From positions 1-8,437 of the forward strand of contig JAZNIU010000049.1 in assembly GCA_045577655.1 (NCBI GenBank): a stretch of DNA of 8,437 nucleotides, given 5' to 3'. Shown one piece after another: positions 1-5,576 of this stretch. This DNA is from RGIG7450 sp045577655 (GTDB taxonomy: Bacteria; Bacillota; Clostridia; RUG12999). The position numbers and the translations under genes are program-made. The notes beneath the pieces are model-generated. The model was not told the origin of the DNA. It was given only the letters and a program-made list of their open reading frames with translations, and did not search any database. Position 1 is the stretch's first letter. Every line of letters begins with the position of its first letter.

Positions 1-42
1 ATTTATCATTTTGCGATAATTTTTTAAAAATTAAAAAAACAC

Positions 43-100
43 CGTTGAACAGAAAATTTTTTAATGATACCAGGTATGTCAACAAAATTTCTATTCAACG
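43..100. repeat. Long imperfect inverted repeat with nested palindrome
   Basis: The left arm at 43-60 (CGTTGAACAGAAAATTTT) is nearly the reverse complement of 84-100. The differences are one C/A mismatch and one extra A. The 23-base loop contains a second palindrome, ATACC-A-GGTAT, at 67-77. Read on the minus strand, the stem is followed by a GTGTTTTTTTAA tract, so it could end a minus-strand transcript, but no minus-strand gene is visible to its right. It could also be a protein-binding site, a scar of a mobile element, or a small structured RNA. The sequence alone does not decide between these. Confidence 0.5.
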
Positions 101-248
101 ACAAAATATCTGTTTTTACAGTAAATTGCATAATTTCCGGTTGGTTAACTATTTCATAAAACTAACAAATAAAAAATGTTTTTCAATTACATAAACAAAC
201 GCTTTGATTGAAAATTTATCTTCTCTCCTCAATTTTATTTAATTTTAA

Positions 249-269
249 CAGTTCAATAAATTTGAACTG
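249..269. promoter_or_regulatory. Perfect 8-bp dyad, candidate operator upstream of htpG
   Basis: Arms CAGTTCAA (249-256) and TTGAACTG (262-269) are exact inverse complements separated by TAAAT. The centre lies about 79 bases upstream of the predicted htpG transcription start. That suits an activator or a looping regulator better than a simple blocking repressor. The dyad does not match the HrcA/CIRCE element (TTAGCACTC-N9-GAGTGCTAA) or the CtsR direct repeat (GGTCAAA). Function is inferred only from symmetry and position. Confidence 0.35.
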
Positions 270-302
270 AACATATAGAATAAATTTATAAATTTAAATT
301 AC

Positions 303-331
303 TTGACTTTGTTTTTTTATAGATGTAGAAT
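303..331 (+). promoter_or_regulatory. Sigma-A promoter of htpG-pgeF
   Basis: TTGACT at 303-308 and TAGAAT at 326-331 are separated by exactly 17 bases, each with one mismatch to the vegetative consensus. The expected start of transcription is near 338, giving a leader of about 28 bases that contains the GGAGGG ribosome site at 352-357. The leader is too short for a riboswitch. No CIRCE or CtsR box overlaps the promoter. Confidence 0.75.
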
Positions 332-365
332 ATATTATAAACTAAAGTTATGGAGGGAAAATTTC

Positions 366-2129
366 ATGTCAAAAGGAAACATATCAGTTAATACAGAAAA
401 TATTCTGCCTGTTATAAAAAAATGGCTTTATTCTGATAAAGACATATTTATTCGAGAACTTGTATCAAATGGTTGTGATGCGATTGCAAAATTAAAACAT
501 CTGGGAAAAACTGATGATTTTTCGGTTAAAGTTACTGTTGATAAGAAAAACAAAATACTCACTTTTTCTGACAACGGTATAGGTATGACTGCTGAAGAAA
601 TTGAAAAATATATTGCACAGGTTGCTTTTTCCGGTGCTGAAGAATTTCTGCAGAAGTATAAAGGCGATTCAGACAGCACAATAATTGGTCATTTTGGGCT
701 GGGATTTTATTCTGCATTTATGGTTGCAGACAAGGTTGAAATTGAAAGCTTGTCTTATGAAGATGGTGCAAAAGCTGCACATTGGAGCTGCGACGGCGGA
801 ACGGAATATGACATAGAAGAAGGAACAAAATCTACACGCGGAACAGATATTATTCTTCATGTAAACGAAGAAAGTAGCGATTTTCTTGATTTTGCAAAAG
901 TATCTGAAATTTTACGCAAATACTGCTATTTTCTTCCTACAGACATATATATTATAAACGAAGATGAGCCAAAAGAAGATTTAAAACCTTTTAATGACAA
1001 GATGCCACTATGGCTTAAAAATCCTTCAGAATGCACAGATGAAGAATATATAAATTTTTATCATACATTATTTATGGATTTTGAACCACCTCTTTTCTGG
1101 ATTCATTTAAACGTTGATTATCCTTTCAATCTTAAAGGAATATTATATTTCCCAAAATTAAAACACGAAGCAAGCAGTCTTGAAGGACAGATTAAACTTT
1201 ATAATAACCAGGTTTTTGTTGCCGACAATATCAAAGAGGTTATTCCTGAATATTTAATGCTATTAAAGGGCTGTCTGGACTGTCCCGACCTTCCGCTCAA
1301 CGTTTCAAGAAGCTTCTTGCAGAATGATGGATATGTTAACAAGGTTTCGTCTCATATAACAAAAAAAGTTTCTGACAAGCTTTCGGGAATGTTTAATACC
1401 GACCGTGAAAATCTTGAAAAATACTGGGACGATATTTCTCCGTTTGTTAAATATGGTTGCATGAGAGATGAAAACTTTTATGAAAAAATAAACAGTATTG
1501 TTTTGTATAGAACAACAGACGAAAAGTTTGTTACGCTTTCAGAATATCTTGATGGTAGAGAAAATAAAACTGTTTATTATACTTCAAACCCACAGGCACA
1601 GGCGCAGTATATTGAAATGTTCAAAAATGACAATATTACCGTGGTCATTCTCCCCTATGCTATTGATACGCATTTTATTAGTTTTGCGGAATTTAAAAAC
1701 AGAGACATAAAATTCAAAAGGATTGACTCTTCGGTCGGAGAAACGGAAAAAACAACTGAAAATAATGCACTGATTACAAAATTTAAAGAAAAAATCGGTG
1801 ATGAAAGTTTGAAAGTTGAATGTGCTCATCTTAAAAATACAAAACTTCCTGCTGTTATGATGTTGTCGGAAGAATCGCGTCGAATGCAGGAAATGAGCGC
1901 TCTTATTACCGGCAAAATCGGAGAACTTCCGGAAGACATTACTCTTGTTTTAAACCTTGAAAGCCCGATTATATCAAAGCTTTCAAAAAGCAACGATAAC
2001 GAATTTAACACGATAGTAGCAAACTATATATATGATATAGCAACTCTGGCAAATCGTCCGCTTTCAGGAGAACGTATGAGTATATTTATTGACAGATCCA
2101 ACGAAATTTTATCAAAGTTGTGTGATTGA
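366..2129 (+). CDS. htpG: Molecular chaperone HtpG (bacterial Hsp90)
   Basis: ATP-dependent cytoplasmic homodimeric chaperone that helps fold and remodel client proteins under stress. The ATG at 366 is chosen because GGAGGG sits 8 bases upstream and because an in-frame TTG at 303 falls inside the promoter. The product is 587 residues, slightly shorter than the 624 of E. coli HtpG. The N-terminal GHKL ATPase domain shows RELVSN (30-35) with the catalytic Glu31, DNGIGM (69-74) and GHFGLGF (107-113, the lid glycine motif). The middle domain carries DLPLNVSR (308-315), with Arg315 at the ATP-sensing arginine. Residues from about 480 form the dimerisation domain. Several conserved spots differ from E. 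coli: SNGCDA for SNASDA, IAQVAFSG for GTIAKSG, and SRSFLQ for SREILQ, indicating a divergent Hsp90 branch. It is first in a two-gene unit with pgeF. Confidence 0.95.
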   Translation: MSKGNISVNTENILPVIKKWLYSDKDIFIRELVSNGCDAIAKLKHLGKTDDFSVKVTVDKKNKILTFSDNGIGMTAEEIEKYIAQVAFSGAEEFLQKYKGDSDSTIIGHFGLGFYSAFMVADKVEIESLSYEDGAKAAHWSCDGGTEYDIEEGTKSTRGTDIILHVNEESSDFLDFAKVSEILRKYCYFLPTDIYIINEDEPKEDLKPFNDKMPLWLKNPSECTDEEYINFYHTLFMDFEPPLFWIHLNVDYPFNLKGILYFPKLKHEASSLEGQIKLYNNQVFVADNIKEVIPEYLMLLKGCLDCPDLPLNVSRSFLQNDGYVNKVSSHITKKVSDKLSGMFNTDRENLEKYWDDISPFVKYGCMRDENFYEKINSIVLYRTTDEKFVTLSEYLDGRENKTVYYTSNPQAQAQYIEMFKNDNITVVILPYAIDTHFISFAEFKNRDIKFKRIDSSVGETEKTTENNALITKFKEKIGDESLKVECAHLKNTKLPAVMMLSEESRRMQEMSALITGKIGELPEDITLVLNLESPIISKLSKSNDNEFNTIVANYIYDIATLANRPLSGERMSIFIDRSNEILSKLCD

Positions 2130-2131
2130 AA

Positions 2132-2932
2132 ATGGAGTTTATTTTAAAGAAAAAAGATGATATTTCTTATTTTTGCAACAGAAAGATTGATGAAACAGAC
2201 AAAGTAAGTCATATTTTTTCAACCAGACTTGGCGGCGTCAGCGGTGGCGATTTGTTTTCAATGAACTTAAGCCCGTCAAGAGGAAATTTTGCCGATACGG
2301 TTGAAAATTATAAAAGACTTTGTTCCTGCGAAGATATTCCTTATGAAAGATGTGTTCTGGCGCAGCAGACCCACACAACAAACATCCGTGTAGTAACTGA
2401 AGCCGATGCAGGAAAACCCATGTTCTCCCCTTCAGATATCAAAGATACTGACGGACTTGTTACTAACATAAAAAGACTGCCCATTGCTATCTTTTTTGCG
2501 GATTGTGTACCAATTTTGCTTTTTGATGCAAAAAAAGAAGTTATAGGTGCGGTACATGCAGGCTGGCGCGGAACTGTTGGAAAAATTCTGGCAAATGCCA
2601 TTAATGTTATGAAAGAAAACTTCTCATCAGATTCAGATGATATTTTTGCAGCAATAGGTCCGTCGATAGGATCTTGTTGTTTCAATGTCAGTCAGGATAC
2701 AATAAAAGAATTCGAAAAAGCAAACTTAAGTGAATGTATTAAACAAACAAAAGGTTCTACGTATATCGATTTACCGAATGCAAACAAAATAATTCTCGAA
2801 AGATGCGGAGTAAAACCGGAAAATATTTCAACACTTAAAATGTGCACAAAGTGCAACACAGACATTTTCTTTTCGCACAGAGGATGCGGTGCAGACACCG
2901 GCAGAATGGCACTTATTGCAATGTTAAAATAA
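2132..2932 (+). CDS. pgeF: Peptidoglycan editing factor PgeF / YfiH (DUF152) family protein
   Basis: Member of the YfiH/PgeF family, related to human LACC1. E. coli PgeF is described as removing wrongly built peptidoglycan precursors, and other members are reported as purine nucleoside-active enzymes, so the substrate here is not certain. The 266-residue product has the family landmarks in order: STRLGGVS (30-37), QQTH (78-81), TDGLVT (106-111), FFADC (121-125), HAGWRG (142-147), GPSIG (176-180), and FSHRGCGADTGRMA near the C-terminus. The metal and catalytic triad His81, Cys125 and His142 is complete. ATG 2132 is two bases after the htpG stop. A TTG at 2126 overlapping that stop is an alternative start adding two residues. 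Neither has a clear ribosome site, so translation probably depends on coupling to htpG. There is no signal peptide, so it should act in the cytoplasm. Confidence 0.9.
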   Translation: MEFILKKKDDISYFCNRKIDETDKVSHIFSTRLGGVSGGDLFSMNLSPSRGNFADTVENYKRLCSCEDIPYERCVLAQQTHTTNIRVVTEADAGKPMFSPSDIKDTDGLVTNIKRLPIAIFFADCVPILLFDAKKEVIGAVHAGWRGTVGKILANAINVMKENFSSDSDDIFAAIGPSIGSCCFNVSQDTIKEFEKANLSECIKQTKGSTYIDLPNANKIILERCGVKPENISTLKMCTKCNTDIFFSHRGCGADTGRMALIAMLK

Positions 2933-3240
2933 AAAAGCTCACTTCGGCGATTAGTCTTAGGGATAAATCGGTTTTTAAACTACATTTTTAGTTTATACTA
3001 CATCAAAAAACACCGAAATACGAAAGTATTCCGGTGTTTTTATTCTTTGTATAATTCTAAAAATATTCGGTTTAAAAACTGCCTGCACCATAAAAATCAA
3101 TAATTTTTGTTACTAAACAAGGAAAAACTACGATGTCATTCTGGCGGATTTCAAGTGGTTTTGACGCAGTTTAGTGCTAAAATTATGATTTTTTGGCGAA
3201 TAATCCCTAAGACTAACCGCCGTTATGCAAGCTCTTTTTT
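2933..3240. repeat. Non-coding inverted-repeat element (MITE-like or structured RNA)
   Basis: This gap of about 310 bases has no plausible gene on either strand. Its ends are inverse complements: 2945-2970 and 3197-3222 match at 23 of 26 positions, with a shared core CGGCGrTTAGTCTTAGGGAT. Outside the arms, an A run with GCTC (2931-2940) mirrors AAGCTC plus a T run (3229-3240), and looser similarity continues inward. Inside lie a small hairpin TAAACTA/TAGTTTA (2976-2995), an intrinsic terminator (3006-3041), and an A/T inverted repeat at 3092-3108. There is no transposase, so it resembles a non-autonomous mobile element. A structured transcript is equally possible. No clear target-site duplication is visible. 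Confidence 0.65.
3006..3044 (+). terminator. Intrinsic terminator of htpG-pgeF
   Basis: A 16-pair stem with one A/C mismatch (3006-3021 with 3026-3041) is closed by a GAAA tetraloop (3022-3025). Its base is AAAAACACCG paired with CGGTGTTTTT, so the T tract begins in the descending arm. It lies 73 bases after the pgeF stop and inside the larger inverted-repeat element. Because the stem has A and T tracts at both ends, it may also stop minus-strand transcription. Confidence 0.85.
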
Positions 3241-3241
3241 T

Positions 3242-3270
3242 GTATAGGAAACAAATTTCTGGTAAAAATA
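3242..3270 (+). promoter_or_regulatory. Sigma-F-type (forespore) promoter of the SpoIIQ-like gene
   Basis: GTATA at 3242-3246 fits the B. subtilis sigma-F -35 pattern GywTA, and GGTAAAAATA at 3261-3270 fits every position of the -10 pattern GgnrAnAnTw. The spacer is 14 bases, one short of the usual 15. A start near 3277 would give a leader of about 24 bases with GGAGGT at 3290-3295. No good sigma-A promoter is present: a TATAAT at 3278 lacks a -35 box and would place the transcript start on the ribosome site. Confidence 0.6.
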
Positions 3271-3300
3271 TATTTATTATAATTTTTCCGGAGGTAAAAT

Positions 3301-3981
3301 ATGGACAGAAGAAAAAAGAAAAGGGTTAATCTGCTTTACTTTTTTTCATTGGCTCTTGGTATGACAATAATTGTTTTGGGATTTTCGGTTACAAAGGATG
3401 CAAAAACAAAAATGCAGCAGCAGGCGGCAGAAAATCAGAAGATGCAGGAACAGTTTAAACAGGAAAGCTATAAACCGACGGCTGGCAACGCACAAAATAT
3501 TCCTAAAAACAGTAGCGTGGAAGTAGTGGAAACTGTAGAAACGGAAGAGGAGGAAAACTTTAGTCCAAATCTTGATGAGGTTGTGCTTTTGATGCCTGCA
3601 GAGGGGGAAATATCTGTTCCTTTTACAGGAAAATCTCTTATCTACTCAAACTATTTTGATGACTGGCGTGTTCATAAAGGCATTGACATTGGTGCGGAAG
3701 TCTCTGGGCAGGTCCGTGCTGTTGCAAACGGTACAGTTTCGGAAAAGTACAAAGATGTTTCTCTTGGAAATGTAATTAAAATAAAACATGGAGATTTTGA
3801 AACAGTTTACGGCAACTTGTCCACACACGAACTGGTTAATGTTGGAGACAAAGTTCGTGCCGGTGATATAATAAGCGGAATTGGAACCTCTTCGCCGGCA
3901 GAAATGAAAAATCCGCATCTTCATTTTGAGGTTATTTTTAACGGAGAAGACGTCGATCCTGAGCCACTTCTTATACGTTAA
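3301..3981 (+). CDS. spoIIQ: SpoIIQ-like membrane-anchored LytM/M23 domain protein
   Basis: Likely forespore half of the SpoIIQ-SpoIIIAH channel that links forespore and mother cell during engulfment, anchored in the forespore membrane with its domain in the intermembrane space. The 226-residue product has a basic N-terminus (RRKKKR), one membrane segment (about 9-30), a Gln-rich probable coiled coil (about 36-56), an acidic linker (about 73-92) and a LytM domain from about 96. The zinc ligands are complete: His125 and Asp129 in HKGID, and His208 in HLH, with His206 as catalytic base. The second catalytic His, usual in the YxHLS motif, is Asn172 (YGNLS), so hydrolase activity may be weak or lost. 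Size, architecture, the Trp just before HKGID and the sigma-F-like promoter favour SpoIIQ over a generic M23 endopeptidase. Start is fixed by GGAGGT 5 bases upstream. It appears monocistronic. Confidence 0.75.
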   Translation: MDRRKKKRVNLLYFFSLALGMTIIVLGFSVTKDAKTKMQQQAAENQKMQEQFKQESYKPTAGNAQNIPKNSSVEVVETVETEEEENFSPNLDEVVLLMPAEGEISVPFTGKSLIYSNYFDDWRVHKGIDIGAEVSGQVRAVANGTVSEKYKDVSLGNVIKIKHGDFETVYGNLSTHELVNVGDKVRAGDIISGIGTSSPAEMKNPHLHFEVIFNGEDVDPEPLLIR

Positions 3982-4020
3982 AAAATGGCAGCCTAAAATT
4001 CATTTTTAGGTTGCCATTTT
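3982..4020 (+). terminator. Intrinsic terminator after the SpoIIQ-like gene
   Basis: A 17-pair stem joins AAAATGGCAGCCTAAAA (3982-3998) to TTTTAGGTTGCCATTTT (4004-4020) with a TTCAT loop and a single G-U wobble (3991 with 4011). It starts directly after the stop codon. T and A tracts at both ends make it potentially bidirectional. The descending arm also contains the -35 box of the next promoter. Confidence 0.85.
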
Positions 4021-4039
4021 GTTTAAAATATGATATAAT
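4011..4039 (+). promoter_or_regulatory. Sigma-A promoter of the pepD-OPT cluster
   Basis: TTGCCA (4011-4016, five of six consensus bases) and a perfect TATAAT (4034-4039) are 17 bases apart. TG at 4031-4032 gives an extended -10 (TGaTATAAT). Transcription should begin near 4046, leaving a leader of about 56 bases before pepD. The -35 box lies wholly within the right arm of the preceding terminator. Confidence 0.8.
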
Positions 4040-4101
4040 AATAACAATATGTAAAAATTTGGTTATTTGATCAGATAAGGGACAAATTTATTGGAGGAAA
4101 A

Positions 4102-5541
4102 ATGAACATATATGACACATTAAAACCCGAAAAAGTGTTTCATTATTTTAAAGAAATATCAGCCATTCCGCATGGCTCGGGGAATATGGAGAAAATTTCG
4201 GAATATTGCGCAAAATTTGCGAGAGAAAATAGTTTAAAATATGAAAAAGACCACTTTGGCAATGTTATTATATACAAACCTGCCTCTGATGGATATGAAA
4301 AAAAAGAACCGGTAATATTGCAGGGACATCTGGATATGGTTTGCCAGAAAACGGAAGAAAGAGATATAGATTTTAAGCGAGACGGGTTAAAACTTTATGT
4401 GGACGGAGACTTCTTAAAAGCCGAGGGGACAACTCTTGGAGCAGATAATGGCATTGCTGTTGCAATGGTGCTCTTCATACTTGAAGATAAAACTTTGTGT
4501 CATCCGCCAATTGAGGCAGTTTTCACGGCTGATGAAGAAATTGGGCTGATTGGTGCGGGAAAACTTGGGTTTGACAAGCTATCGGCAAAAAAGATGATAA
4601 ATATTGATTCTGAAGAACAGGATGTGCTTACTGTATCTTGCGCAGGAGGAAGCGATTTTTGTTTTCATCTGCCAGTTGTGCGTGAAACTGGCGTCGGGAA
4701 AAAAGCAACAGTTTTTCTTCGCGGGCTAACAGGTGGACACTCGGGTGTTGAAATTCACAAATGGAGAGTTAACGGCGGAGTTTTAGCGGGAAGGATAATA
4801 CATGCATTAAACAAGATCAGCCCTGCGCAGCTATTAAGTGTGTCGGGCGGGGACAAAGCCAACGCAATTATACCTTCAGCAAAAATTGAGTTTGTTGTGC
4901 AGGATGCCCAGCAGTTCCAAAAAGATTTTCAATCGGTTATCTTTACGGTGACAAATGAAATTGCTGCCCGTGAACCTTCTTTTGCAGCGGACGTTGAAGT
5001 CGTGGGAGAAGGAAGATACGAGGTTTTGTCAAAAAAATCTGTGAAAGATATTGTACACTTGCTTTTAACAGTGCCTAACGGTGTGCAGGATATGAGTGCA
5101 GATATAGAAGACTTAGTTGAAACATCTTTAAATCTTGGGGTTTTATCTACAGGAGAAACAGAAATATTTGCTCATTATGCACTGCGCAGCAACAAATCAT
5201 CTTCTCTTGAATTTCTCGAAGAAAAGCTTATAAACATTGCTAAATATAATAATTGGGAATATGATACTTTCGGTCATTATCCGCCATGGGAGTACAGGGA
5301 CAACTCTTCTTTGCAGAAAATATATACCGACACTTTCAAAGAAGAGTTTGGATATGAGCCAACGGTTACTGCGATACATGCCGGCCTTGAATGTGGGGTT
5401 TTTGCGGCAAATATAAAAGGGATTGAATGCATTTCTATCGGCCCTGACATATTCGACGTACACACTGTAAATGAAAAACTGAGTATTTCTTCCACAAAGG
5501 CTATACATGAGCTCCTTATAGAAGTACTTAAAAATTTATAA
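4102..5541 (+). CDS. pepD: Aminoacyl-histidine dipeptidase PepD (peptidase family M20C)
   Basis: Cytoplasmic di-zinc dipeptidase of the Xaa-His (carnosinase-like) type, which splits dipeptides and some short peptides to free amino acids. The 479-residue length is normal for the family. Metal-binding and catalytic landmarks are all visible: QGHLDMV (74-80) with His76 and catalytic Asp78, GADNGIA (113-119) with the bridging Asp115, DEEIG (144-148) with the general base and metal ligand Glu pair, NIDSEE (167-172) with Asp169, and DVHTVNE (452-458) with His454 near the C-terminus. The inserted lid/dimerisation domain (about 190-380) carries the family's GGHSGVEIH sequence. GGAGG lies 4 bases before the ATG, a rather short gap. 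The gene opens a cluster with a peptide transporter 35 bases downstream, which fits intracellular digestion of imported peptides. Confidence 0.93.
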   Translation: MNIYDTLKPEKVFHYFKEISAIPHGSGNMEKISEYCAKFARENSLKYEKDHFGNVIIYKPASDGYEKKEPVILQGHLDMVCQKTEERDIDFKRDGLKLYVDGDFLKAEGTTLGADNGIAVAMVLFILEDKTLCHPPIEAVFTADEEIGLIGAGKLGFDKLSAKKMINIDSEEQDVLTVSCAGGSDFCFHLPVVRETGVGKKATVFLRGLTGGHSGVEIHKWRVNGGVLAGRIIHALNKISPAQLLSVSGGDKANAIIPSAKIEFVVQDAQQFQKDFQSVIFTVTNEIAAREPSFAADVEVVGEGRYEVLSKKSVKDIVHLLLTVPNGVQDMSADIEDLVETSLNLGVLSTGETEIFAHYALRSNKSSSLEFLEEKLINIAKYNNWEYDTFGHYPPWEYRDNSSLQKIYTDTFKEEFGYEPTVTAIHAGLECGVFAANIKGIECISIGPDIFDVHTVNEKLSISSTKAIHELLIEVLKNL

Positions 5542-5576
5542 AAATAAAATAGTCACATTGACGGATTGGAGAAAAA

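Larger units (their letters stand above)
1..302. other. Gene-free upstream region rich in palindromes
   Basis: I see no credible coding region here: open stretches on both strands are very short and lack ribosome sites (for example the ATG at 176 gives only 11 codons). A weak five-pair hairpin TTATC/GATAA at 3-19 followed by a short T run could be the tail of a terminator from a gene left of the window, but this is thin. The two better dyads, at 43-100 and 249-269, are listed separately. A 14-base self-complementary A/T stretch at 282-295 lies directly upstream of the htpG -35 box and could act as an UP-like element. This last point is inference from its position and composition. Confidence 0.6.

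Noticed and set aside
303..365. N-terminal extension of HtpG from a TTG at 303
   Set aside because: The TTG is part of the -35 hexamer of the promoter, the extra 21 residues do not resemble Hsp90, and ATG 366 has an excellent ribosome site.
2341..2685. 114-codon minus-strand frame inside pgeF
   Set aside because: It mirrors the conserved pgeF core on the opposite strand and has no ribosome site or known motif.
2132..2932. Naming the pgeF product a laccase or polyphenol oxidase
   Set aside because: That name is an older family label. The visible His-Cys-His site is that of PgeF/YfiH, and no multicopper oxidase copper motifs are present.
2952..2962. TTAGTCTTAGGG resembling a telomere-like repeat
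   Set aside because: It occurs once per arm rather than in tandem, so it is part of the inverted repeat and not a telomeric or CRISPR-type array.
3278..3283. TATAAT as a sigma-A -10 box for the SpoIIQ-like gene
   Set aside because: There is no -35 match at 16-18 bases, and initiation would fall on the ribosome site. The sigma-F-like pair fits better.
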